Below, piece after piece: positions 1 through 8,299 of a DNA stretch of 64,000 nucleotides. The DNA comes from Candidatus Aalborgicola danicus (GTDB lineage Bacteria; Pseudomonadota; Gammaproteobacteria; Burkholderiales; Burkholderiaceae_C). A program made the translations under genes and the position numbers. Every line of letters begins with the position of its first letter. Position 1 is the first letter of the stretch. Location: positions 579,147 through 643,146 of the forward strand of contig JADJBC010000002.1 of NCBI GenBank assembly GCA_016703945.1, read 5' to 3'. The notes under the pieces are model-generated. The model saw only the letters and a list, made by a program, of their open reading frames with translations. It had not been told where the DNA came from and made no database searches.

Positions 1-2
1 AG

Positions 3-365
3 ACCTGCTACACCTGCCATGCGGAAAAACGTGGCCCGTTCGTCCAGCAACACTCACCCGTGGCAGATGATTGCTCCAACTGCCACAACGCCCACGGCAG
101 CACGATTGCCGGCATGCTCAAGGCGCGTGCCCCCATGTTGTGCCAGCAGTGCCATACACCTCACGTTGCTGGTGCGATTGGTGCCATTGGTGGACAGGTG
201 GGCGTTTTTGGACGACCTGCACTCGGTCAGGCAGCGCCACAAATCACCAATATGTCGAACGGCAAGAACGTCATCAATATGTGGCAGGGCCGCAGCTGCA
301 TGAACTGCCATACCCAGGTTCATGGCTCTAACAGCCCTTCCATCACCAACCCCTTGATGCGTTGA
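3..365 (+). CDS. Multihaem c-type cytochrome, MtrA/DmsE (decahaem) type, 3' part only
   Basis: The 5' end lies outside the window; the frame is open from the left edge to the TGA at 363-365. Four CxxCH haem-attachment motifs are visible in 120 residues: CYTCH, CSNCH, CQQCH and CMNCH, the first two joined by the 'EKRGPF...HSPV..DC..CHN.HGS' spacing that is typical of the DmsE/MtrA decahaem family. Family knowledge: such proteins sit in the periplasm, plug an MtrB/PioB barrel and carry electrons across the outer membrane. The next gene, 15 bases downstream, is such a barrel, which supports the assignment. Direction of electron flow (Fe(III) reduction or Fe(II) oxidation) cannot be told. Total haem number cannot be counted here. 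Confidence 0.85.
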   Translation, partial: TCYTCHAEKRGPFVQQHSPVADDCSNCHNAHGSTIAGMLKARAPMLCQQCHTPHVAGAIGAIGGQVGVFGRPALGQAAPQITNMSNGKNVINMWQGRSCMNCHTQVHGSNSPSITNPLMR

Positions 366-380
366 AGCAGGAGATCCATC

Positions 381-2564
381 ATGAACAAAACAACCCCCAT
401 GTTTGTTTTTCAACGTACTGCGCTGGCCTTGGCAGTGTGCGCAGCCTTTGTGCCGGCATACGCGCAGTCCACGTCCGACCAATCGTCGGTTAGCGTCGGT
501 GTGGGCTTGGTGAGTGGCGACCGCGATGGGCGTGCCCAGTTTGGTCAATACAACCGCATGCGCAAGGACAATACTGCGTCGGCAATCCTGGGGGCTGATT
601 TCAGTCGCCGGGACGAAGAAACGGGCACCTGGATTGACTTTGAAGGAACGGATTTATTGAGTGATTCACGTGACCTGTCACTGGTTTGGAAGAATGTCGG
701 CAACTGGAAGCTCAATGCCGAGTATGGCGAATTGACACACCAAAACCCCTACCAGATCAACACAGGTCTTGTGGGCACTGGTTCCGCCCGGCCGACTGTA
801 GCCGCTTTGACTGACGGCCCCGGAACGGGTGCTAATTTTGACCTACAAACAAAACGCACCCATTTAGGGGTTGGTTTTGCCAAGACCATCACTCCGAGGC
901 TTCAACTCGAAATCGACTTGAAGAGTGAAAACAAGCGTGGCAGCCAGATGTTCGGAATAGGCATGAACTGCCCAACCTCTTATAACGCCGCGTGCCTTGG
1001 CACAACGGGCATTCGTGTGGGAGGAGCGACGCTGCTATTGCCCGAGCCCATTGATTCCAACCACAGCCAGATCGAGACACGTTTGAGTTACGCGTTGGAG
1101 AAGTTGCGCTTCAACGTGGGTTACTACGGCTCCTTCTACCGCAATACCGATTCGTCCATGAACCCCACGGTGTCGGGTAGTTTGTATAACGCCGTCGGGT
1201 CCTTGTTCTCAGTCAGTCCCGGGCTTTTGGGATATTTGAATCAGGCAGTCGCGCTGGCTCCGGACAGTCAAATGCATCAACTTGATGCAAGCGGGAACTA
1301 TGACTTTTCAGACAAGACTCGCGGCGTCTTCAAACTCGCCCAATCCATCGCAACCCAGGACGAATCGTTCGGCTCGGTCAGCCGGACTGGTGTTACCAGC
1401 CTGGGCGGCAGCGTCAGGACCCAACTAGCCCATCTCGGTGTGTCGTCGCGCCCCATGGACAAATTGTCATTGCAGGCCGATATCCGTTATCAAAACAAGG
1501 ACGACCAAACACCCATTGCCTACTACAACATCGCTGGCACCATCGCATCCACCAACCAGCGGCTTTCCAATCGCAGGACAGACGCCAAGGTTCAGGCGAA
1601 CTGGCAATTTACCAGTGACTACCGTGGCTCCTTGTCTGTCAATTCTGAACTCATTGACCGTGGAACCGTTACGCCAACCGTATCGTTTGCTGGTATCAGC
1701 GCCTTGAGACAAAACACCAAGGAAAATGGCGTGCAAGCCGAACTGAGGCGTCGTTTGTCGGACGACTTCAGCGGAGCCATCAGCGTGTCGCGCAGTCAAC
1801 GCGACGGCTCCAACTGGCTGCGCGACGTCAGTGGTCTTGGGGTTGCCATGGTTGGTGACATTACCGACCCTTCCCTCGGCATGTCCTCCGCGCTGTACAT
1901 GCCCACTCTGGCGGACCGCAGGCGTGACAAAGTCAGGATCTACGGTGACTGGATGCCTGACAAAGACTGGTCCGTGCAGTTCAGCGCCGAGCAAGGAAAT
2001 GACGCTTTCAGCACGCCAGGCCAAGACGGATTGAAGCAAACCCGCATGAACCAGTTTGCAGTTGATGCGTCCTACGCATTGTCGTTCCGCTGGGCTTTGA
2101 ATGGCTACATTTCCCGTGGCCTGCAGACATTCAACCAGTCGCGAACCGCCGGTTATGTCATGGCGTTTGACAACACCAACACCAACGTCGGACTTGGCTT
2201 TACCGGCAAGCCCAACAACGAGCTGGAAGTGGGCGGCAATCTGGCGTATGTAGACGATAAGAGCCAATATGTTCAAAGTCTGGACGCGGTTGCCGACCCG
2301 TACACAGCGACGTCCTTGACCGCATCAGGCGGATTGCCCGACATCATGTACCAGCAGACGGCGCTCAAGTTTTTTGGCAAATTCACGTTGAACAAGCAGA
2401 CCGCAGTGCGTGTGGACCTGATTCACCAGAGAACCCATTTCAACGACTGGGCTTGGAGCTATGCGGGTGTGCCTTACATCTACTCCGATGGCACCACGGT
2501 TGCTCAGCGGCAACAGCAGAATGTCAACTTTCTGGGCGTGAGCTACATCTACCAACTGCGTTGA
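381..2564 (+). CDS. MtrB/PioB-family outer-membrane beta-barrel protein of a decahaem conduit
   Basis: 727 residues, starting at an ATG behind a good ribosome site (GCAGGAG). A Sec signal peptide occupies residues 1-28 with cleavage after AYA. The mature part has the alternating polar/aromatic pattern of a large barrel and ends in an aromatic-rich strand (FLGVSYIYQLR), as outer-membrane barrels do. Size and N-terminal motif 'SVGVGLVSGDRDGRAQFGQYN' fit the MtrB/PioB family (about 650-850 residues), which forms a sheath around the periplasmic decahaem cytochrome. It follows the MtrA-type gene after 15 bases, so the two form an operon. No outer-surface MtrC-type cytochrome follows: a terminator lies 49 bases after the stop. 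Family assignment is firm; the physiological electron donor or acceptor is inference. Confidence 0.85.
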   Translation: MNKTTPMFVFQRTALALAVCAAFVPAYAQSTSDQSSVSVGVGLVSGDRDGRAQFGQYNRMRKDNTASAILGADFSRRDEETGTWIDFEGTDLLSDSRDLSLVWKNVGNWKLNAEYGELTHQNPYQINTGLVGTGSARPTVAALTDGPGTGANFDLQTKRTHLGVGFAKTITPRLQLEIDLKSENKRGSQMFGIGMNCPTSYNAACLGTTGIRVGGATLLLPEPIDSNHSQIETRLSYALEKLRFNVGYYGSFYRNTDSSMNPTVSGSLYNAVGSLFSVSPGLLGYLNQAVALAPDSQMHQLDASGNYDFSDKTRGVFKLAQSIATQDESFGSVSRTGVTSLGGSVRTQLAHLGVSSRPMDKLSLQADIRYQNKDDQTPIAYYNIAGTIASTNQRLSNRRTDAKVQANWQFTSDYRGSLSVNSELIDRGTVTPTVSFAGISALRQNTKENGVQAELRRRLSDDFSGAISVSRSQRDGSNWLRDVSGLGVAMVGDITDPSLGMSSALYMPTLADRRRDKVRIYGDWMPDKDWSVQFSAEQGNDAFSTPGQDGLKQTRMNQFAVDASYALSFRWALNGYISRGLQTFNQSRTAGYVMAFDNTNTNVGLGFTGKPNNELEVGGNLAYVDDKSQYVQSLDAVADPYTATSLTASGGLPDIMYQQTALKFFGKFTLNKQTAVRVDLIHQRTHFNDWAWSYAGVPYIYSDGTTVAQRQQQNVNFLGVSYIYQLR

Positions 2565-2612
2565 CACCGGTTGAAGGCAACGCCACTGCGGGCTTGCTGC
2601 TTTGAAGAATCG

Positions 2613-2653
2613 GCTCCCACTGCCAACCGAAAGGCAGCATGGGGGCTTTTTTT
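2613..2653 (+). terminator. Rho-independent terminator after mtrB-like gene
   Basis: GCTCCCA-CTGCC pairs with GGCAG-CA-TGGGGGC around an 8-base loop, followed directly by seven T residues. It closes the cytochrome/barrel operon before bktB. Confidence 0.8.
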
Positions 2654-2752
2654 GGTGCGCCCTGCCTTCGCCAGAACCTTGGTTGCTGTCAGCCAACTGT
2701 AGACAAAACAGTTCACACTTCGCTTCATACCCATTTAATTACAGGAGCCCCC

Positions 2753-3937
2753 ATGACCCGTGAAGTTGTTGTTGTCAGCGCCGTGCGCACCGCTATTGGA
2801 ACTTTCGGCGGCAGTCTGAAGGACATTCCCCCAACCGAACTGGCAGCCCAGGTTGTCCGCGAGTCCTTGTCCCGCGCCCAAGTGGACGGCAAGGACGTAG
2901 GCCATGTGGTCTTTGGCCACGTGGTCAACACCGAACCCAAGGACATGTACCTGTCACGGGTGGCGGCCATCAACGGCGGCTGCGCCGAGGCGACGCCCGC
3001 ATTCAACGTAAACCGGCTGTGCGGCTCCGGCCTGCAAGCCATAGTCTCGGCCAGCCAAAGTATTTTGCTAGGCGACACCGACGTGGCGATTGGCGGTGGA
3101 GCCGAGAACATGAGCCGAGCGCCCTTTGCATCGCTGAACATGCGCTGGGGTGCCCGCATGGGTGACACCAAGATGATCGACATGATGATTGGTGCCCTGC
3201 ACGACCCCTTCCACACCATCCACATGGGTGTTACGGCCGAGAACATCGCAGCCAAATGGGGCATCAGCCGCGAAGACCAGGACGCATTGGCGGTCGAAAG
3301 CCACAACCGCGCCCAGCGTGCCACCGAAGCGGGCTACTTCAAAGAGCAGATCATGCCGGTCATACTCAAGAGCAAAAAAGGCGATGTCGCCTACGCGCTG
3401 GACGAGCACTTCCGGCCCAATTGCACGCTGGCTGACATGGCCAAGCTCAAGCCCGCCTTCCTGAAGGAAAACGGCACCGTAACGGCTGGCAACGCCTCGG
3501 GCATCAACGATGCCGCCGCGGCGGTGGTGCTGATGGAAGCCGGTGCAGCCAAAGCCCGTGGCGCAAAACCGCTGGCCCGCCTGGTGGCCTACGCCCACGC
3601 CGGAGTAGACCCCAAGTACATGGGTATTGGACCGGTTCCAGCCACCTTGGCCGCGCTCAAAAAAGCCGGCCTGACCGTGAACGATCTGGACGTCATTGAG
3701 GCCAACGAAGCCTTTGCGGCCCAGGCCTGTGCGGTCAGCAAGGATCTGGGTCTGGACCCCGCCAAAGTCAACCCCAATGGATCGGGTATTTCACTGGGTC
3801 ACCCGATTGGCGCCACCGGTGCACTGATCACCGTCAAGGCCTTGTATGAGTTGCAGCGCATCCAGGGCCGCTATGCTCTGGTGACCATGTGTATCGGCGG
3901 TGGCCAGGGTATTGCGGCCATTTTTGAGCGGATGTAA
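2753..3937 (+). CDS. bktB: Beta-ketothiolase (acetyl-CoA C-acyltransferase), BktB type
   Basis: 394 residues from the ATG at 2753, which has an AGGAG site seven bases upstream; a longer upstream reading is not needed. The thiolase catalytic set is present: nucleophile Cys90 in NRLCGSGLQ, His in GHPIGATGA and the second Cys in CIGGGQGIA near the C-terminus. The start (TREVVVVSAVRTAIGTFGG) and the DPFH.IHMGVTAEN segment match Cupriavidus BktB very closely from memory. BktB condenses or cleaves C4-C6 3-ketoacyl-CoA and serves polyhydroxyalkanoate synthesis or beta-oxidation in the cytoplasm. It stands alone here, without phaB or phaC beside it. The only doubt is the substrate chain length. Confidence 0.92.
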   Translation: MTREVVVVSAVRTAIGTFGGSLKDIPPTELAAQVVRESLSRAQVDGKDVGHVVFGHVVNTEPKDMYLSRVAAINGGCAEATPAFNVNRLCGSGLQAIVSASQSILLGDTDVAIGGGAENMSRAPFASLNMRWGARMGDTKMIDMMIGALHDPFHTIHMGVTAENIAAKWGISREDQDALAVESHNRAQRATEAGYFKEQIMPVILKSKKGDVAYALDEHFRPNCTLADMAKLKPAFLKENGTVTAGNASGINDAAAAVVLMEAGAAKARGAKPLARLVAYAHAGVDPKYMGIGPVPATLAALKKAGLTVNDLDVIEANEAFAAQACAVSKDLGLDPAKVNPNGSGISLGHPIGATGALITVKALYELQRIQGRYALVTMCIGGGQGIAAIFERM

Positions 3938-3960
3938 TTTTTCGGCCTTGCCAATACGCT

Positions 3961-4016
3961 GCTTTTTTTATAGCGCCTCTCGCCCATTTCACGAGGGCCG
4001 GAGGCGTTTTTGCTTT
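3961..4016 (+). repeat. Dispersed 'cacgagggctag' repeat, copy 1
   Basis: Contains ATAGCGCCTCTCGCCCATTTCACGAGGGCC and ends GGAGGCGTTTTTGC, matching the other copies in this window (13316, 18361, 18567, 35191, 43769, 50166, 54271, 58986). CCTC pairs with GAGG across the core, so it can fold and, with the T-run, could end bktB transcription. Confidence 0.7.
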
Positions 4017-4076
4017 GAATTGCTTTAAGTCAAGATAAGCTGCGCCCGGTCACCCTACACTGGCCGCAGGTTTTGA

Positions 4077-5036
4077 TTGAAGTCGTCTGAATCGACTCTG
4101 GAGACCGTTTTGTTGCCCGCCTACATCACCCACGCCGACTGCGCCCGCCACGAGATGGGTCCCCACCATCCGGAATGTCCTGAGCGATTGGGCGCCATCA
4201 ACGACATGCTGCTGGCCAAGGGTTTGCTGGACTACATGCACCCGTATTACGCGCCGCTGGCCACCCCTGAACAACTGGCACATGCCCATTCCTCGCTGTA
4301 TGTGGCGGAGTTGATGGATGCATCCCCGGCCGAAGGCTACCACCGTGTTGATCCGGATACCGAAATGAATCCCTTCACGGTGCGGGCTGCACTTCGCGCC
4401 GCCGGTGCGGTCGTACAAGCCACGGATCTGGTGGTGGCGGGAGAGGCACCCACTGCATTTTGCTGCGTACGCCCCCCCGGCCACCATGCGGAACGTGCTG
4501 CGGCCATGGGTTTCTGTTTTTTCAACAACATCGCGGTGGGCATCCGCCACGCGTTGACCGAACATGGGGTCCAACGCGTCGCGCTGATCGACTTCGATGT
4601 GCACCATGGCAATGGCAGCGAGGACATCTTCCGGGGTGACGAACGCGTTCTCATGTGCTCCATTTTTGAACAGGGCATTTACCCATTCACCGGAGAAAAC
4701 GCCACCGGCCCGAATATGGTCAACGTGGGCCTGCCCTCTCGCTCGGGCAGTGAGAAGTTCCGGGACGCCGTGACCACCCACTGGATTCCAGCACTGGACG
4801 CCTTTGCGCCGGAGTTGATCTACATTTCCGCTGGCTTCGATGGCCACCGCGAGGACGACATGGGCAACCTCGGCCTGGTCGAAGCGGACTACGAGTGGGT
4901 CACGCAACAGCTCATGGCGGTTGCCCGGCGCCACTGCAAAGGGCGTGTCATTTCATGCCTGGAGGGCGGCTATGTGCTCAGCCCTCTGGCCCGCAGCGTG
5001 GCCGCCCACGTCAAGGTGCTGATTGGCGCCGACTAG
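4077..5036 (+). CDS. Histone-deacetylase-family (AcuC/HDAC-like) zinc deacylase
   Basis: 319 residues with TTG as start; TTG codons at 4110 or 4113, behind a TGGAG site, are equally possible and would give 307-308 residues. All class I/II HDAC active-site features are visible: the HH dyad 136-137 (PPGHHAE), zinc ligands Asp174 and His176 (DFDVHHGNG), Asp255 (SAGFDGH) and the catalytic Tyr299 (LEGGY). Family role: zinc-dependent removal of acetyl or other acyl groups from lysine or polyamines in the cytoplasm. The next gene starts 10 bases after its stop and encodes a Pat-like acetyltransferase, so the two probably act on opposite sides of the same modification. The real substrate is unknown. 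Confidence 0.88.
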   Translation: MKSSESTLETVLLPAYITHADCARHEMGPHHPECPERLGAINDMLLAKGLLDYMHPYYAPLATPEQLAHAHSSLYVAELMDASPAEGYHRVDPDTEMNPFTVRAALRAAGAVVQATDLVVAGEAPTAFCCVRPPGHHAERAAAMGFCFFNNIAVGIRHALTEHGVQRVALIDFDVHHGNGSEDIFRGDERVLMCSIFEQGIYPFTGENATGPNMVNVGLPSRSGSEKFRDAVTTHWIPALDAFAPELIYISAGFDGHREDDMGNLGLVEADYEWVTQQLMAVARRHCKGRVISCLEGGYVLSPLARSVAAHVKVLIGAD

Positions 5037-5046
5037 AGAACCACCC

Positions 5047-7737
5047 ATGGACAAACACTACCTGACCCCGCTCTTCACGCCTGAATCCATCGTTGTCTTT
5101 GCCGGGCGAATCGATGCGCCAGAAAGTCACAACACCCAGGCGATTGCACTGGTTGATGCACTGCGGGCACAGCGTTATGCCGGGACTCTGCAGTTTTTGG
5201 ATATCCACACCAGTGGCACCCTGGCTGATCTGGCGCAGGCCAAAGCCGACCTCGCCATCATCTCCCTGGAGCACAAGGACATCGCGGCGGCGCTGGAACT
5301 TGCCGGGCGCATGGCTTGCCGCGCGGCCCTGGTTATTTCCAGTGGTGTCGGACCCGAACTCTCCGCCGAACTGAAAAAGATCGCCCGACGCGAGGGCATG
5401 CATCTGTTGGGACCCAACTCGCTAGGCTTTCAGCGGCCCCAATTGCAACTCAACGCCAGTGCGGCTGGGCCATTGGCCAGCCCAGGGTCGCTGGCACTGG
5501 TATCCCAGTCGGGTGCGCTGACCTCGTCCATGCTGGACTGGGCACGCAGCAACGGTGTCGGTTTCTCTTCGGTGGTGTCCCTTGGCCCACATACCTCGGT
5601 TGACATTGCGCAGGCGCTGGACTTCCTGGCCAACGATGCCCAAACCCATAGCATCGTCGTCTACATGGAAGGTATCTCCAACGCACGCCGCTTCATGAGT
5701 GCACTACGTTCCGCCGCCAACGCCAAGCCGGTAGTCGTGCTCAAGGCCGGCCGAAAAGCCGCCGGCAATGCGGCGGCCCAAACCCACAGCGGTACCATCG
5801 TCGGTAGTGACGATGTATTTGATGCCGCGCTGCGCCGGGCTGGCGCTGTGCGTGTACGCTCGTTTGTGGCACTGTTCTCCGCCGCCAAATGCTTGGCGTC
5901 ACGCTATCGCCCGGTCGGCAAGCGCCTGGCCATCGTCACCAATGGCGGTGGACCCGGTGTCCTGGCAGCCGATTGGGTGAATGAAATATCGCTGCAGCTT
6001 GGCAAGTTGTCGTCCGAGTCGGTGGTTGCCCTGAAACCGCAATTACCGGCGTTGGCGTCGCTGACCGACCTGATTGACCTGTCAGAGGACGCTGGCCCAG
6101 AACACTTCCGCGTAGCCATTGCGATTGCCGAGAAAGACCGCCAAATCGACGGCGTCTTGGCCATCTACTCTCCCAAGGCCGGTGGGGATGCCGCTGCCGT
6201 AGCAACTGCACTGGCTGATGTCAAGCGCACCATCGGCAAACCCCTGCTGTCGTGCTGGATGGGCGACGCCTCGGTGGGTGCGGCACGCAGCATCCTCAAT
6301 GAAGCTGCCATTCCTAGTTTCCGCACCCCCGAGGCCGCCGTAGGAGCCTTTGGCAACCTGGCTTCGTTCTACCAAAACCAGTTGCTGTTGCAGCAGACAC
6401 CACCACCGCTGTCCACCCTCAACAAACCCGATATAGAGGGCGCCCGTCTGGTGATCGAGAGTGTGCTGGCTGAACGGCGCAAGGTGTTAACCGAAATGGA
6501 GTCCAAGACCCTGCTGTCGGCCTTTCACATCCCGGTCACCACCACCATGCTGGCGCGCAGCGCCAACGAAGCCATGATGATCGCCACCCAGCTCGGCTTC
6601 CCGGTCGCGCTGAAGATTGACTCACCCGACATCAGTCACAAGTCCGACGTGCACGGCGTTGTGCTCAACATCGCGAATGCCACCGGTGTGCGCGACGCCT
6701 ACAACGATATGGTGCAGACCGTGACCCGCCTGCAACCCAAAGCACGCATCAACGGCGTGACGGTGCAGAACATGGCCAGCGCCAAGCGGGGTCGCGAAAT
6801 CTACATCGGCCTGGTCACCGACGACCCGTTTGGCCCGGTGATCGCCTTTGGTGCCGGCGGTACGATGATCGAGTTGATCAACGACCGCGCGATGGAGCTG
6901 CCGCCACTGAACCAGTTCCTGGCCCGACGCCTGATCGAACGCTCCCGCGTTGCCGAAACGCTAGGTGAGTGGCGTGGCAATGCCGCGGTGAATATGGACG
7001 CACTGGAGCAGGTGCTGCTGCGGGTCTCGGAAATGGTGTGCGAGCTACCCCAGTTGCGCGAGATGGACATCAACCCCTTTATCGTTGACGAACACGGTGC
7101 AGTGGCCGTGGATGCGCGCATCGTCATTGACCACGCCTCGCAGGCAGCCAGCGGTGGCACCAACCACTACGGCCATCTGGCCATCCTGCCCTACCCGGCG
7201 CGCTTTGAGCAGGTCTGGCCGCTGCCCGGCGGTGGTGAATACTCCGTGCGACCGATCCGCCCGGACGACGCCCAGATGCTGCAGGACCTGATGCAACACC
7301 TCTCGCCCGAGAGCCGCTACTTCCGTTTCGTGTCCTCCATCACCGAACTGCCACCCACCATGCTGGCGCGCTTCACGCTGATCGACTACGACCGCGAGAT
7401 GGCCCTGGTGGCGGTATTCAAGGAGCGCACGGCGGGTGCCGATGGCGAGATCACCGAGACCGAGCGAATCGTTGGCGTGTCGCGCTACATCACCAATCCC
7501 GACCAGTCCAGCTGCGAATTTGCACTGGTTGTTTCCGACGACTTCAACGGCAAGGGGCTGGGCTCGCGCCTGATGCTCAGCATCATGGACGTAGCCCGCG
7601 AACGGGGTCTGTCCGAAATCGACGGCCTGGTGCTGGCCAACAACCCGGGCATGCTCAAGCTCATGCGCAGCCTGGGCTTTTCGGTCAAGACCTTTGCAGA
7701 AGACGCCGATTTCAAAATCGTCTCGCACGCGCTGTGA
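5047..7737 (+). CDS. NDP-forming acyl-CoA-synthetase-like protein fused to GNAT acetyltransferase (Pat-like)
   Basis: 896 residues from ATG 5047. Domains in order: CoA-binding Rossmann domain (about 1-130), succinyl-CoA-ligase-like domains (about 140-440), ATP-grasp domain (about 480-690; 'GFPVALKIDSPDISHKSDVHGVVLN'), and a C-terminal GNAT domain (about 715-896) with the acetyl-CoA loop 'FNGKGLGSRLM'. This order is that of protein lysine acetyltransferases such as Salmonella Pat/YfiQ, which control acyl-CoA synthetases. The His that is phosphorylated in true ADP-forming acetyl-CoA synthetases appears kept (His247 in QTHSG), so a ligase activity cannot be excluded. It follows the HDAC-like gene by 10 bases, forming a writer/eraser pair. 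Confidence 0.85.
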   Translation: MDKHYLTPLFTPESIVVFAGRIDAPESHNTQAIALVDALRAQRYAGTLQFLDIHTSGTLADLAQAKADLAIISLEHKDIAAALELAGRMACRAALVISSGVGPELSAELKKIARREGMHLLGPNSLGFQRPQLQLNASAAGPLASPGSLALVSQSGALTSSMLDWARSNGVGFSSVVSLGPHTSVDIAQALDFLANDAQTHSIVVYMEGISNARRFMSALRSAANAKPVVVLKAGRKAAGNAAAQTHSGTIVGSDDVFDAALRRAGAVRVRSFVALFSAAKCLASRYRPVGKRLAIVTNGGGPGVLAADWVNEISLQLGKLSSESVVALKPQLPALASLTDLIDLSEDAGPEHFRVAIAIAEKDRQIDGVLAIYSPKAGGDAAAVATALADVKRTIGKPLLSCWMGDASVGAARSILNEAAIPSFRTPEAAVGAFGNLASFYQNQLLLQQTPPPLSTLNKPDIEGARLVIESVLAERRKVLTEMESKTLLSAFHIPVTTTMLARSANEAMMIATQLGFPVALKIDSPDISHKSDVHGVVLNIANATGVRDAYNDMVQTVTRLQPKARINGVTVQNMASAKRGREIYIGLVTDDPFGPVIAFGAGGTMIELINDRAMELPPLNQFLARRLIERSRVAETLGEWRGNAAVNMDALEQVLLRVSEMVCELPQLREMDINPFIVDEHGAVAVDARIVIDHASQAASGGTNHYGHLAILPYPARFEQVWPLPGGGEYSVRPIRPDDAQMLQDLMQHLSPESRYFRFVSSITELPPTMLARFTLIDYDREMALVAVFKERTAGADGEITETERIVGVSRYITNPDQSSCEFALVVSDDFNGKGLGSRLMLSIMDVARERGLSEIDGLVLANNPGMLKLMRSLGFSVKTFAEDADFKIVSHAL

Positions 7738-7775
7738 CACCCTTGCTGGATTTCTTTTAACTACGGAGAACTTTT

Positions 7776-8285
7776 GTGCCCGCACTCGAATGGTCTGATG
7801 ACTTTGTACTGAACATTCCCCAGATGGACCGCACGCACGAGGAATTCGTGGACTTGCTGGCCGCCGTGGAAACCGCATCGGATGGCGCAGTGCTTGCGGC
7901 CTGGCAGGACCTGGTGGCCCACACCGAGGACCATTTCAGCCGCGAAGACCGCTGGATGACCGAAACCCGGTTTGCTGCCAGCAACTGCCACAGCACGCAG
8001 CACAAGGTGGTGCTGCAAATCATGCAGCAGGGCGCTGCGCAGTGCCAGGCCGGTGATGTTGCCATGGTGCGCCAGATGGTCAAAGAATTGGCGGTTTGGT
8101 TTCCACAACATGCGGCATCCATGGATGCCGCATTGGCAAACCATTTGCAACGCGTAGGTTACGACACCAACAATGGCAGCATCGCAAGACCCCAGGCCTT
8201 GCCCGTCAGCGAAATCCACGGGTGTGCGGGAGACAGTTGCTCCGACACACCGTCTGCCTCACAAACCCTTGAAACAACGGCATGA
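7776..8285 (+). CDS. Bacteriohemerythrin (haemerythrin-domain oxygen-binding protein)
   Basis: 169 residues from a GTG start with ACGGAGAAC upstream. The non-haem di-iron ligands are all in place: His21, His49/His53, Glu57 (HxxxE), His72, His76, His112 and Asp117 (WFPQHAASMD). The C-terminal ~35 residues after the four-helix bundle are polar and not conserved in the family. Known members bind O2 reversibly in the cytoplasm, as store, shuttle to respiratory enzymes, or sensor. It follows the acetyltransferase by 38 bases and converges on the diguanylate cyclase gene on the other strand, only 14 bases away. Confidence 0.88.
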   Translation: MPALEWSDDFVLNIPQMDRTHEEFVDLLAAVETASDGAVLAAWQDLVAHTEDHFSREDRWMTETRFAASNCHSTQHKVVLQIMQQGAAQCQAGDVAMVRQMVKELAVWFPQHAASMDAALANHLQRVGYDTNNGSIARPQALPVSEIHGCAGDSCSDTPSASQTLETTA

Positions 8286-8299
8286 CGCATGCACTGCCG

